Below are positions 1 to 12,036 of a DNA stretch of 64,000 bases, piece by piece. Below the pieces are notes generated by a model. It did not search any database. It saw only the letters and a program-made list of their open reading frames with translations, and was not told the origin of the DNA. Numbering within the stretch: the first letter of the stretch is position 1; the number at the start of each line of letters is the position of its first letter. Position numbers and translations under genes: made by a program. The stretch spans positions 310,001 to 374,000 of the forward strand of contig JAYKKM010000121.1 in the NCBI GenBank assembly GCA_035772405.1. The letters run 5' to 3'. Source of the stretch: Chrysogorgia sp. JL179-B06. Lineage: Eukaryota; Cnidaria; Anthozoa; Scleralcyonacea; Chrysogorgiidae.

Positions 1-10
1 AAGAATAAAC

Positions 11-3000
11 ATGTGCAGCAACACATTCAAGTACCATCAAAAGCCAAAAGCCTGTTATTCCACTTACATTCTGAAGTCGAAGAGATCAGTAAAAACCAAT
101 AGTGAGCCAGAACCTATGGAGGTTGAAGAGGGAGAAAGCAGTGACAGATATAAGGCCCCCAAAAGACGAAAGAGTTCCGGTAGCAAAGACGTAGAAAGGA
201 AGTGTGTAATCTGTGACAGAGCAAGAGAGAGTAGTGGTAATAGGAACCGGGTGTTGTATCGCATATCGGAGTCCAACCGAGCAGCATTGTTCGTAGATGC
301 TTTAAACTTTTATAAGGATGAAGTTAAGACCAGATGTGCTTTTCTGGATACAGCTGGTGATGTGTTTGCTGCAGATATCTTCTATCATGCGAACTGCTTC
401 CTACAGTACGTGCTAAAGTATAAAAGACAAGTTGATGCATTGTTTGAAAATATCGAGCGATCAAACCAGGCAGCCACAATTGACTTAAACTGCAAACGTG
501 TGTTTGATAGTCTCGATTTCAAAACTAGCAGCTACAGTGTTTCCCACATTCGTAATCTCGTCAATGCTAACTTGGAGACAGATCAGCAAATAGATAACAG
601 ACGGACCAAGGTTCTTCTGATCAAGTGCTTCTGTGACACAATCTGCTTCACTTATCCTGATGACAAAAAGAAATTACAAATGGTTTTTTTCTAGCTCTCT
701 CCTGCAGGGTAACATCATAGAGACATTGCGATCATCTGATAAGTCAGGCCCACAGAAGTGTGCACTGGAGCTACTCCATGAATGCAAGAATTACGAGTTT
801 GGTCTGGATGCAACGTACTGCACAAGTCAGGATGTTAAACTTTCAATGGACCGCTACAGAGTACACCGCCCCCAACACTGGATGCAGTTCATGAAGTACA
901 TGTTCCCAAACACCAGCAACACCAACACAGATGAATGGCTCCTGAAGTTTGACACACTGTTTCAGTATATGCATTATTGGTTAAGTTCTGGAAGTAAAAC
1001 TCCATTTCATTGTAGCTTGACACAAACTGTCCACAACCTGTCAAGATCAAGACAGCTGATTGACATCATGAATAGGTTGAACTTAGCCATCAGCTATGAT
1101 TCAATGAAGAGGATCAACGCTTCGGCTGCCCAAAAGATGGTGGAGGATACCCTACCCAACAGATGTCCTGTATCGTCAATGATCTCTGAATGGCATGTTG
1201 TCCAAGGCGCAATGGACAATTTTGACCATACAGAGAACACAGTTTCAGGAAAAGATGGCAGTCATGACACTGTTCTAGTCATATTTCAGAACCAACCGAG
1301 AGATAGCGATTCTGAGGACATTCAGACGACAAGCTGCTCAACACCACTAGGAAAGAGAAAGTTTGCTGATGTGCTGCCATGTCAGGTCATTGAGAAGTCA
1401 CACCTTGTCAAAGGCACTGGTGATATACCGGAGACATTTTCAACTACACCATACAAGGATAATCGAAAGCACAGTGTTGATGATGATTATTTCCTTTGGT
1501 GCATGGCAAGACAGAAGTACACCGATCGTGAGGAGGGCTCTTTTCCTAGCTTCACAGCAACAATGAGTGCACTCCAGGATCCACTGAAGTTTGATGTTAC
1601 AAAGACGTCATTTGTACCCATCCTTCCATATGTCGCAACCGAAATGGACACAATATTTACATCCATGATAAACTTTCAGGATGTCTTGAAGCAGAAGAAT
1701 GCCGTGTCAGGGGCATTGTGGTCTGATGAAGGGGTGTATGCAATCGCCAAGGAAATCCAGCTGTTGAAGCCAGATCAGTTTGGTAACATATTCCTTGGAA
1801 TGGGACCTTTTCACATGGAGAAGATTGTCATCGCTTGCCTTGGGAAGCTTTTAGGCTGTATCGGTATTGATCTGGCTTTGATTGAGACTGAAGCCTTTGG
1901 CAAGCTCGTTGTAGAGAATAGTGTCATGACTGGATGTCACTATTGCAAAGGCAAGGAGGGAATGAGTCTTGTATCAGAGGTGATGACAGTTCTTATGTTT
2001 GAGAAGTTTCAACCTGACCAGGACAGTACTAGTTGTGAATTAGACCAGCAAATAGAGACCATGGAAACTAAGATGCAGCAGGCTTTAGATAGTGACCATA
2101 CAGAGTTCAGAGAGATTTGGGAAGAAAGCAAGATCTTACATGCAGACTTGAAGAAGTCTTTCACCGAATGGAAAGAAACGGCCTGTAATGAGAATGTGAG
2201 GTACTGGAGCTTGTTTCTGGATGAGCTGTATCCTATCCTGAGAGATCTTACACACTCTATTCGGCAAGGCGATTGGCATCTTTTCGTTTCAGCTGTGCGG
2301 TGGTGCATGCCTTTGTTCTTCGGGTTTGGCCGGACAAACTATAGCAGATGGGGTACGCTGTTCCTTGAAGATTGCCTGGACCTACAAAGGAAGTTCCCGG
2401 GTATCTACAGATGCTTTACAGATGGTGGATGGGTGATGTACCACACTACCCGACAAGGCAGTGCAGTAGGATTTGACATGGCACTCGAGAAGTGTTACAA
2501 TAAACCCGCCAAGGTTGCTGGAGGTATCATTGGGATGACGAGACAGAAAGAAGCAGTAGCCTTATGGAATCTCCTAAAGCATGAGAAAGATCTTCATGTG
2601 GCATAGCTGCTGGAATGGTGCAACTTGGGAGACAAAGATGACAGTGAGCTGAGCCTACACCATGAGTTCAATCCAAGTTCTACGAAGATTGGCCATGTTC
2701 GTGCAAAGGCCCTTCTGGATTACATAAAATCCATCAACAATCCGTTCGACGCTGGAATCAGACTTCAGAACATCTCTACTGGAGCTGACATTCCCCAGGA
2801 GGTTGTCGACGGATTACTTGAATGCCTGGAAATTGGTGAGAAGAGTTATGAAGAGTTTGTTGAGACCAGATTTCAGGATAAGGAGAAGCACCTACATGAT
2901 ACAATCCCTACCAACCGCAAGACTGTTTTCGTGAAACGTACTTCTACTCCGTTCACAGCGAAGAAATCGATGGCGAAAAAGGATGCAGCGGAAACGGTTA

Positions 3001-4402
3001 GGTACATTGACTATGCTAGAGAAAGAGGGTACAGCATGCTAGAACTCCTGAAGTATGAATTGACCAGCACATCCCAGTTCCTCACCACTGAATGTAAAGA
3101 TGGCATCAAATTGAAGAAGCCCGATAAAGCCTCCTTAGCCAGGGAACTTGTCAGTCGCCTTCCACAGGAGACGAGGAATGCAAAGAGTGACGCTCAGATG
3201 ACAATAGTGGACTTCATGGCACTTGTGCGTAAACTACCGATGAAAAAGATGGGCCTTCACACATTCGGGGAATTGGCTGAGAGTCTTTCCAACAGGATTC
3301 TTGCTACAGGCTCCGTGTCCACAAGAATAGACATTATTTTTGATGTTTATCAAAAATCATCAATCAAGCAAATGGAACGGGCACAGCGAAGTTCCTCAGA
3401 ACAAATCACAATCACCATTCGGTCTGACAATCAGAAACTCCCTGTCGATCTTGATATGTTCTGGAGCTCAATGTTGAACAAAGTTCGGTTGCAGGAGTAT
3501 GTCTTCAAGTGGATGCTGCAGAATGTCGAGTCGGACAAGGAAATATTCTTTGGAGGAGTATATGGGGGTGAATGCAGGAAACTGTTAGCTGGCACTGAAA
3601 CACAGATCGCAGAGCTCTCAAGCAACCAAGAAGAAGCCGACGACAGAATCATGTTCCATATTAATGATGGTGTTGTGAAACACGGGGTTCAATCAGTCTT
3701 GGTCGACTCGCCTGACACAGATGTCTTTGTCAACCTCATCTTCCACTTCAACACAACCTGGCAACTACAAAAGCTGTACGTGAAGCTCGGTTACCGGTCC
3801 ACATGTTGGTTGATCAACTGGACAACGGTTTGGTGTCGTGTCTCCCAGCCATTCATGCTCTCAGCGGTTGCGACAGTACCAGCAAGGTGGGTCCAAAGCT
3901 GTCTGGCCTGAAAGCATCCATCGATCTCTCCCTACTGGAAGGGTTTGGTGTAGAAGAACTGTCACCACAGATAACAAGCAATGCTGAAAAGTTCCTTGTG
4001 TCTGGATTAAAGAAGACCGACTGTTCCACTTTCGATGAATATCGATGGGAGCAGTACCACAACTCCAAGAAAGAACTGGACTTCAACCAGCTTGTGTGCT
4101 GTTCATCAACGCTACGAGAACACATAAAGCGAGCATTTCTTCAGTGTAAGATGTGGTTGCAAGCCCCAACTCCTGCCGTCACCAAACCAGATCCACTCCA
4201 GTATGGGTATGAAGCAACGGACGTTGGCATAACACCAGTGATACTGTCAGTATCGTGCAGGCCCGATGACCTGCCTCCTCCATGCAAATGCCCAAGAGCA
4301 TGTATGAGTACCAAAACGTGCACTTGCAGAGACAGGAACATTAAATGTGTCACGTTTTGTGGCTGTAGTAAAGGCGAAAAGTGTAGAAATCCAAATAAGT
4401 AA
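11..4402 (+). pseudogene. Multi-copy metazoan protein with Cys/His N-domain and PIN/FEN-like C-domain, broken
   Basis: One ancient reading frame of roughly 1,450 codons is split into four ORFs (11-694, 633-2606, 2625-3911, 3803-4402). The N-terminal part has CVIC and later YHANC, a likely zinc site. The middle is an uncharacterised helical region of a family I recognise only as a high-copy metazoan protein. The C-terminal part has EEADDR (nt about 3630), SPDTDV (about 3710) and SGCDSTSKVGPK (about 3860), which line up in order with the acidic motifs and helix-hairpin-like GIGPK of FEN/XPG PIN nucleases. A Cys-rich tail (about 4270-4395) follows. Breaks: a frame change at the 7-T run 684-690, an in-frame TAG at 2604-2606, and a frame change near 3790. 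The nuclease assignment is inference from motif order; mobile-element origin is possible but not shown. The true start may lie left of the window. Confidence 0.7.
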
Positions 4403-5035
4403 ATTCCAAAATAGGAAGATGCAAAAGGTATAACAGGTTATGATAAAGTGTCATATAATGTTGTGGCCTTGGTGGTATCATACAATTGTAGTTCGTAACA
4501 TGTTGAAATCGGTTTTTGGCAATTATCTTAAAAACCATTGACTTTTGGATATGAAAATGTATTACTGACCCCCCATAATGTGGCCATTGCGCAAATTTTG
4601 AGTGGTCGGGCAATCTCCTAGGTCCAACGGTTCTGTAGATACAGTCACGGCAAAAAAGGGGGCGTGGCCCAAAAAGGGGTGTGGCCATTTCAGCTATTTC
4701 GCCGTCAGTGGCAAATGTGTTACCAACCAAATATTGTTCCTGGACCTTCAATTAGTGGATTCCTGAAGAGTTTAGGTCTGTACAATAAAGTGCATACTCA
4801 ACCACCATGAGCTACTCTAGTATAAGGAAAATACACTACTGTAGTAATTGCAATGAAGAATTAATGAACACTGGAAAAAACGCTTCAGAAGTTGGAAGAC
4901 AAAAAATTAGGAAGATGAAGCTACTTTCAAACAAAGTGGTAAGGGCTCTATGGTTTGTAGATAGCTTTGGTTTGTAGATAGCTTTGGTTTGGAACTGAAT
5001 TCATTGCCACTCGTGGACAGGGAAAGTTCCTTAAA
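4403..5035. other. No gene seen
   Basis: This is non-coding flank downstream of the PIN-like pseudogene. The only structure I see is a short direct repeat of a tttggtttgtagatagc-type unit near 4950-4990 and two copies of a gggcgtggcc/ggtgtggcc motif at 4650-4690. Confidence 0.5.
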
Positions 5036-6240
5036 CAATTCTATAGAATATTCTATAGAATATTCTATAGAATATTACAATCCTATAGAATATTCATATG
5101 GACTTATAGTACGTATTCCATATAAGGTCATAACGGACGGGACTGGGAAGAGCAAATACGTTGCCCTAACGAGCATATACGTTGCCCTAACGAGCAAATA
5201 CATTGCCCTCGTACCAGCCCACTGGATGCGGATACGTAACACGTTACGATATGTTCGATTATCCGCTCTTTCAAAGAAAATTACGTTCGCTCGCCGGATA
5301 AGCTGTACGCATATTGTAAACAGATAATTTACCTTTGTTTTAATATATATTGTAGCTTTGGGAGTTAATTATTTCTCAAGAAAACGTTCGTCGAAGATAG
5401 CCGAAAGTTCGTTTACAAGATGGTGTCCGTAATACGAAAATTATATTTTTGGGCATGTTCGATTACCCGCTTTCAAAGAGAACTAAGTTAGCTACCTGGA
5501 TAAGCTGTATCTATGTTGTAAATAGATCATTTAACTTTAAAAGAATATATTCTATAGCTTTGTGGGAGGGTTAGGACCTTTGTTGTTTTGGGGTCGGTTA
5601 CAATCTAATTAACTTGGAGGCTGGTACGAGGGCAATGTATTTGCTCGTCAGGGCAACGTATATGCTCGTTAGGGCAACGTATTTGCTCTTCCCAGTCCCG
5701 TCCGTTATGACCTTATATGGAATACGTACTATAAGTACCTATCAGAATATTGGAATATTCTATTGAATATTCTGCAATGAATATTAGAATATTAAATTGA
5801 ATTTGCAAATCCTATCGGATATTCTATTAGGTTTGGAATGTTCTGTGATAAATATTAGAATATTCTATTACATTTTTAAATCCTATAGAATATTCTATAG
5901 GAATCGGAATATTCTATAGAATATTCTGCAAATATTCTATACAATATTCGGCAAATATTCTATACAATATTCTGCAATGAATATTTGAATAACGATTCAA
6001 ATTGAAAATATCGTATAGAATAAATATTCTACTGGATTTGGAATATTCAATGATCAAAATATAGATTCAAATCCTACAAAAAATTCTATAGCAGTTGGAA
6101 TATTCTGCAATGAATTTTAGAATATTTCATTGAATTTCCAAATCCTATAGAATATTGTATAGGATTTTCCTAAAGAATATTCTGTGATAAATATTCTATT
6201 ATTTATTCTATTATTGATTATATTATTCTATTATTATATA
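5036..6240. repeat. AT-rich palindromic repeat block (GAATATTC/CTATAG units)
   Basis: The block is built from many imperfect copies of a palindromic motif around gaatattctatagaatattc, seen at 5040-5095 and again through 5740-6240. Such self-complementary AT repeats can fold into hairpins. A unique-looking fold-back with long arms lies in the middle. No coding potential is visible. Confidence 0.75.
5102..5736. repeat. Fold-back element with 118-bp inverted arms
   Basis: Positions 5102-5219 and 5619-5736 are reverse complements with one mismatch by eye. Each arm carries direct sub-repeats of a cgttgccctaacgagca type. The roughly 400-bp loop (5220-5618) is non-coding. This looks like a fold-back MITE or a snap-back inversion set in the AT palindrome block. 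Confidence 0.8.
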
Positions 6241-6420
6241 GTATTATAACAGTCAAACAGTGATCATAATAATTCAGACTGAATGAGATGGTGGAGGTAC
6301 ATTTAAGCACACATCTAATCCAAATACGTTTTGGTAACAGCTATACTGTATTACTACCTGTATATAAGTTGTTTGACATGTAGAGTGTAGAAATGAATTT
6401 ATGGCAGAGATTGTTGATAT
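6119..6420 (-). repeat. CACTA-type transposon 3'-end repeat, copy 1
   Basis: This 300-bp stretch is nearly identical to 59411-59720 in the same orientation. In both places it lies just downstream (minus strand) of CACTA transposase coding remnants, so it is best read as the 3' untranslated and terminal part of one transposon family. Confidence 0.7.
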
Positions 6421-6586
6421 TTCGGTTTATTGACAACTCCCTTAATAGGGCTTTCCAGTTACAATTTACAAACAAAACATATACAAAATTATCACAGAAA
6501 ATACACAGTATGATTACTAATTTAATTCTCAAAAATTGTTGAATAAGTTTACAAATTATAATTTTTTATAATACATAATTACAAAA

Positions 6587-7690
6587 TTAGTCACCATAAA
6601 TACGGTATGGTAAAGAACAAAAGTACATTGCATTTTCTAATGCTACACATATACATTTTTGTTTAATTTGAAAAGGGAATATGGCAACAACACTGCCTGT
6701 ATCCTCAACTTGAGCAATAAATTTACTCGTCACACCAAAACCGGGATCCTTAAATAACATTCTATGGTTAACAATCATAGGTTTGACAAGAACTATACAA
6801 TACTGTAAAATATCAGGGGTACATTGGCAGGATGGCTTGATTTCTACAAGGCCTAATATAATGCCATAGGTAAAGCTAGAATGTTCAAAACATATGTTAT
6901 GATTACTATGTCGTTTGGATCTTGTATAACTTGTGCTGGAATATAATTTATGACTGTAGATAAATCTGTCGTACATTATTCCCGACCGATTAATAACATC
7001 TACATTCAAAAGGTCTTGTATAGCAAGTACCTTATGTACATCAAGTGTTACACATTTCTCAGAGCCTAATCTAGTTAGACCATCATTTACATGGTCAAAT
7101 TTAGCAACATCACTAAATGGTGATAAAGTATCTCTCACAGAAGGACTAGATTCATTATTGATGCAGGATCGGGCTAGTGAAGCAATTTTGTTTTTCAGCA
7201 AAAATCTATCAGTTATTTGTTGTGGTACACATTGTGTTCCATTAAACATGTTCAACAGCACATGGTTGTGCGACTCGAAAACAAATGCAGAGGTAGCCCA
7301 CGACAGTGGTCCACAATCTTTAACACACTGTGCGAGATGCGTTAAACAGTGTGCATTAAATATGCAGCGGGATAAGCCATACAAATCTTCTAACTGAATG
7401 ACAAATTTTGTCAAGCATGCTTCAGAAAGTGCAATAGAGTCACCCACAAGTGCGTGATTGAATCATCCACAAGTGTGTAAATACCATACACATAAAGGAA
7501 GAAATGATTGAGATATGTAGGTGGCAGGATTCCTTGCAAGATGATCAGACTGTAAAAAGGAAAGCTCTCCATTCTGATGCTTTCCAGTACTTCCTTTCCA
7601 AAAGGCTACGTGGGGCACGATGAATTTCACTTAGAGGGCTGATTTATTAAAGTCTTTCATTAACCAAATGAACTTTCTGGCCAATGTAGT
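6587..7690 (-). pseudogene. CACTA/EnSpm transposase C-terminal region (DUF4218-like)
   Basis: The open frame 7447-6587 (286 codons) contains the pattern HCLTHLAQCVKDCGPLS followed by FNGTQ, matching the DUF4218 region of CACTA transposases (HL..GPLW..FP.E...). The homology continues upstream to about 7690 as EIHRAPRSLLERKYWKASEW and then ILQGILPPTY in another frame, again typical of DUF4218. Breaks: a frame change near 7555 and a roughly 22-bp local duplication around 7440-7475. No catalytic N-terminal half is present, so this is a truncated, dead copy. Neighbouring repeat 6119-6420 is its 3' end. Confidence 0.75.
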
Positions 7691-8499
7691 ATGCTTCGCC
7701 ATGATGTTTACTGTCTGTCCACATATTTACCATTTGCCTCGTTACACCTATTAACATACAATCAATTGTATATTTACCATATATTCAAATGTTGCAAGAG
7801 AGCATGCTCTGACCAAATACTTTTTTCAATTTATAAGAATAAGAGTAGTTATAAAATTGTCGGACATCTGCAGTAATAGCATAAACGTTTGAGCAGTTTG
7901 TAAATTCCCTATCGCTTGAAAGAATAGTTTACTATATGTTCGATATTTCACCTATAGTTGCGTTGGAAATCATTTTGGTAACTATAATATGTTAACTGTA
8001 TTAACATAGAATGATTAACAGTCTGACGATGTCAACAGCAATTGTTTATGCTAACCACAACTCCGGCTGCCGTGACGTATTTACCAGTGATAGGTATTGT
8101 TATGTTATTGCCGTGATAGGTACAGTAGCTACGATGTAGCTACGACCAGAGCATGAAAACTATTTCCACTATTTCTTCGTATAGTCTTATTTCAGAGTTT
8201 GAGATTTATTGCTTAAGTTAACAACTTCGGCTGGCAACATGCATATTTAGCTATGTTATCAACATAGCATTGTTAATAACCACAATGTTATTATGACAGG
8301 ATATATGTTTACAACTTCCGGAGTTACAACTTCTGGAGTTAACAGCTATGAATGTTTACAGAGTTAACATCTTATAGTACAGAAAACACAAAAAGCCAAA
8401 ACATCCACAAGTGAGTTTTTCAAATACTATGAAAATAGCATGGAAATGAAAGGTTACTGTGTTTAAATGAGTTTAATAATAATGGTAATCAGACAATAC
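7691..8499. other. No gene seen
   Basis: AT-rich non-coding sequence with many scattered gttaac/aacat motifs. I could not support a gene or a complete mobile element here. Confidence 0.5.
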
Positions 8500-9010
8500 A
8501 TGGATGATTGTCAAGCTTGTATCCTCAGAAAAATGATTCTGAGTCCTGCACAGGAATCGAACCTGTACTGACCTTCTGATTGCAGGTGAGACGCTTTAAC
8601 CATTGAGCCATTGAGACACAGATGGAGATCGTAGGTTACAATGATGTACTGGTTCGATTGATATATGTACTGCCTATATGCGGCAGTATATACACTGCTG
8701 TAGTGAATAAGAGCTTGGAGTAGACAGACGATACATGGATGATCGTCAAGCTCGTATCCTCTATTCCCGGACAGGAATCGAACCTGTAACCTTCTGATTG
8801 TTGGTGAGACGCTCTGACCATTGAGCCACCGAGACAGGAATCAAACCTGTAAGCGACTTAGTGCATCTCACCGGCAATCAGAAGGTTACAGGTTCGATTC
8901 CTGTCCGGGACTCAGAATCATTTTTCTGAGGATGCGAGCTTGACGATCGTCCATGTATCGTCTGTCTACTGCAAGCTCTCACAATTTCACTACAGCAGAG
9001 TATATATTAA
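8500..9010. repeat. Three tRNA-like SINE-type copies, two in fold-back
   Basis: Two minus-strand copies (about 8543-8617 and 8765-8835) and one partial plus-strand copy (about 8855-8914) share ggctcaatggttagagc (D arm), an anticodon-arm-like part and ggttcgattcctgt (T arm). The anticodon loops differ and U33 is lost, so these are tRNA-derived repeats, not working tRNAs. Flanks of the second and third copies (about 8690-8760 and 8930-9000) are reverse complements, making a local fold-back. Confidence 0.75.
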
Positions 9011-9677
9011 TAATGGCAATAATAATAATAATACTGACATCGATTCAGACAGTCAATGAACTAACAAACCTAACACTAACAGCTTTTAGCTTTAACAACA
9101 CAACAGCAATATATCTGCGCTTCACACAGATGCAAAAACTGATTAGATATCTGTGGCACAGGCTATCAATATTAACTACTGTGACAAACAATTCTTTATA
9201 ATGTTAATTGTAGACTTATTATATTAATAATACCTCATCATCATCACTGTTGCTGTTCTCTCCCATGTTGTACGCTATCTATACTTTCAAACTACAAAAG
9301 AAAAGAAAACATTGATCTGTTACCTAGCAAATACTATCAAAACACATTGATCACATATCAATTAATATAACTCATATCAAATTATCTTACTGTATATTAA
9401 GATCTCATTTTGTATTTTATGTTATTGTGTAAAATGTATGTATGTTTGTAATAAACAAAATGTGGCAAAGCTTATAAAAATGAATTAAAATCATTTCAAT
9501 AACTGCTAAAATAAATTATAGCAATCTACTGTACATAGCTTACCTGATTGTCATCACTTTCAATGCTTCCTTCATTTTCGAAAACACCAGCATCGTCAAT
9601 TATATTAGTTCTCGTGGCAATCTAAATAATTAATAACAATATTAAATAAATGCATATAGCATAACCTATGTCTTGGT
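9011..9677. other. No gene seen
   Basis: AT-rich sequence without a supported gene. Short ORFs here lack any recognisable motif. Confidence 0.5.
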
Positions 9678-9811
9678 AATAAAAATAATTGCCCAGGTTA
9701 ATTCTCGGGAACGCCATATTAAAACACGGGATTGAACATTTTAAGAAAATTAATTTTTCCAGTGTTTTAATATGACGTTCCTGAGAATTAACCTGGGCAA
9801 TTATTTTTATT
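9678..9811. repeat. Short fold-back element, about 134 bp
   Basis: Arms of about 55 bp (9678-9732 and 9757-9811) are reverse complements with a few mismatches; both carry ataattgcccaggttaatt. The loop is about 25 bp. This looks like a small MITE-type palindrome. Confidence 0.7.
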
Positions 9812-10504
9812 AACAGATTACGATTTCCACCTGGCACCTCGATTGTTTTAACCTATGTTTTCCATACGAGTCAATACGCAGAAAAAATATTTAAACCTTA
9901 ATTCAAACATATTTTAGGGACAAACAAGCATATTTGACTCCCAGGATACTTACTGTAATCAATGAAAATCGATCATTTGAATATTCTAAATGAAAAAGTC
10001 ATTGCACGCCTGGGTTACAATCTGGGCAAACATTTTCTTTTTACTTAGTTAACAGAATGGCCGGAAATGTGCAATTGCACAGGTGTGCTTGTATTCATTG
10101 ACCTATCCAAGACTTGTTGCGTTTCTTGTGTTGAGATTTCGTGCCCGTGAGGACTGTTTGTGTGACCAAAATTGCTCGGAAATGTACATCTTGCATGGAT
10201 TGAGATGAATGTCGACCAAATTTTTATGGCAAATATCGAGCAATCTTTCAAGAGGTATAAGAAACTTCCATAGATTCAGTTTATTGCTTACATGTTGCAT
10301 ACCCTCGCTCCTCAAATGTTCCCTCGCGGTGAAAGAGGTGAGAGACTTGTCGAAATGGTGGTCCTGAAAAACCTTAGTTACCTTTTCGTCGAATTATCCC
10401 AACACAAATGATGAAAATCTACGCACGAAACATTTTCGGGATGTGTGGGGTAATAGTTTACGTAAGTTCGGAAGATATAAAGACTGGTGCAGAAACGAAC
10501 TATA

Positions 10505-10740
10505 AGGCGCTGTTTATGAGCCGGGCTGTAGTATAGCCCAGTTAGCCGAGGTGATTAGCTTAACGACGTTTTCTCACGGCTACTATAGACAGTAGACACC
10601 CAAAATGATATTTGAAAGCTTAACTGGCTTAGTTTTGCTGTACGAGTATAAAATGATCATTTTGGTACGACTATAAAGATTTTCATGTCACAACTCGACC
10701 CGGCAAGTCAGCCTCGCTTGGCTCAAATAAACAGCCGCCA
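10505..10740. repeat. MITE with ggctgtttatatgag termini, unit 1
   Basis: The left end has gctgtttatgagccgggct and the right end gctcaaataaacagcc, inverted relative to each other. Equivalent copies sit at the same place in units 2 and 3, so it entered before the tandem duplication. Confidence 0.6.
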
Positions 10741-10758
10741 ATAAACGTTGAGTTTTAA

Positions 10759-11279
10759 AGGGATATGGCAATAAAAATTAACTTTGTCTCATTTGAAAGA
10801 ACTCGTGTAATGGTATAACATGACCTTTTACAATTTTCCCTTATTTTTTTAGTTTTCGAAATAATTTGACGAAAGACAGCGTGCTGTCCGCCATCTTGGA
10901 ATTATTTTCGATATGCATGTGACGTCATAAGTAGGGTAAAGTGAAATTTTTATCTTGCCAACCTTACGACATTATGAGCCAGAAACTCGATTATGTAGCA
11001 CTATTTCCATTTTCAATTGGCCCACAACATTTTGAAAAGCGTTCCGTGGAAATTCGGTCACCCATGGAGTAGTTTCACCAGGTTTGCCCTGCTTGTGACG
11101 TCACCAATTTCCTAGTTAATTAGGTCAAATATTACAACAAGATGGCGGATTGTAGACATAATTATCTGAAATATTTCAAAAACCAAGAAAGATACAGAAA
11201 AATTGTAAAAGGTCTTCTTATACCATTTTTTACGAGTTCTTTTAAATGAAATAAAGTTAATTTATATTGCCATATCCCT
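10759..11279. mobile_element. piggyBac-type MITE (521 bp, TTAA target duplication)
   Basis: The element begins AGGGATATGGCAAT and ends with the reverse complement. Long inverted arms (about 10759-10900 and 11135-11279) flank a centre with no ORF. TTAA lies on both sides (10755-10758, 11280-11283). Units 2 and 3 of the tandem array show the uninterrupted site near 14650 and 16868, so this insertion came after the duplication. Confidence 0.85.
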
Positions 11280-11283
11280 TTAA

Positions 11284-11720
11284 ACGTGTTCAATATAAAG
11301 CGAAACCAAAATTACCAAAAGTGATTTTGTAATATTCCGAACCTTCGATTTGCGATATTGTTTTGAATGTGTATTGAAAAGCGCAGTACAAATTGTCCGC
11401 ACAAAAGACTCCGCACAAAAGACAAAATAAATCTATGGACAAAAGAACCGAATACTGATACCGAAAGCTAAAATTTTCGAACGAATAGGTAATTCGCATA
11501 CTGTTAGCTGGAACGAACAACCAGAGCTGAAATTCAAAGGCCAAGTTCTTCCCAACACAAACATTCGTGATACTGTGGTGGGGACTCTGATATGAAACTA
11601 AGACCCCTAATGATAAGAGATTTACAAAACCCTTGGAATTAATAACGCACAAGAATTGCTGCGAAATCTAGACCGCCTCCCTGTAAAGTTTCATCCATGA
11701 GCTTCACGAAAGAAAGAGCA
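11284..11720 (+). pseudogene. Fragment of Polinton virion-type gene, unit 1
   Basis: In shifting frames the plus strand reads words like those of the gene at 42498-43259 (its ISWNKSGQVKLSG...FFRVLAKMN...LVRNDARW part) and of the fragment at 24201-24560. Several stops and frame changes interrupt it. The piggyBac-type MITE is inserted just upstream. Confidence 0.55.
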
Positions 11721-11832
11721 AAAATTCGAGGAAGGTGGAGGGCTCACAGCTTTTTAAGATTTATGTCAAACAATTTTAACATGAAGAATAAAATAAGGTG
11801 TTTTGTAATAAGCCATTAAACACTTAAAATAT

Positions 11833-12036
11833 TTAGTTGACCACCATGTGGCATGGCGAAAGCACCACATTGACCGCTATCCCTTCCATGCAAATAACGT
11901 ATTTCAAGGGTTCCTTGGGACAGGTCGGTCGAACTTGGCCTTGTGCATACATTCCCTTTAGCAAATGGTCGAATTCCTGTCTATACCTGTCATCCTGATG
12001 CAGAGGTGAAAGTAATAGCAAACAACAATTCCTCAT
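11833..12036 (-). pseudogene. IAP-like RING-finger fragment, unit 1
   Basis: The minus strand reads YVICMEGIAVNVVLSPCHMVV, the pattern of the C-terminal RING of inhibitor-of-apoptosis proteins (C-x2-C ... LPCGHMVVC). The first zinc cysteine is replaced by Tyr here and the second half of the RING is missing. No BIR domain is seen. It lies convergent to the virion-gene fragment. Confidence 0.55.

Noticed and set aside
8543..8835. Cluster of tRNA genes
   Set aside because: Anticodon loops lack U33 and differ from copy to copy; flanking repeats show these are SINE-like copies.
10045..10315. Short minus-strand ORFs at 10045-10315
   Set aside because: They are not conserved in the paralogous units at 13850 and 16030 and show no motif.
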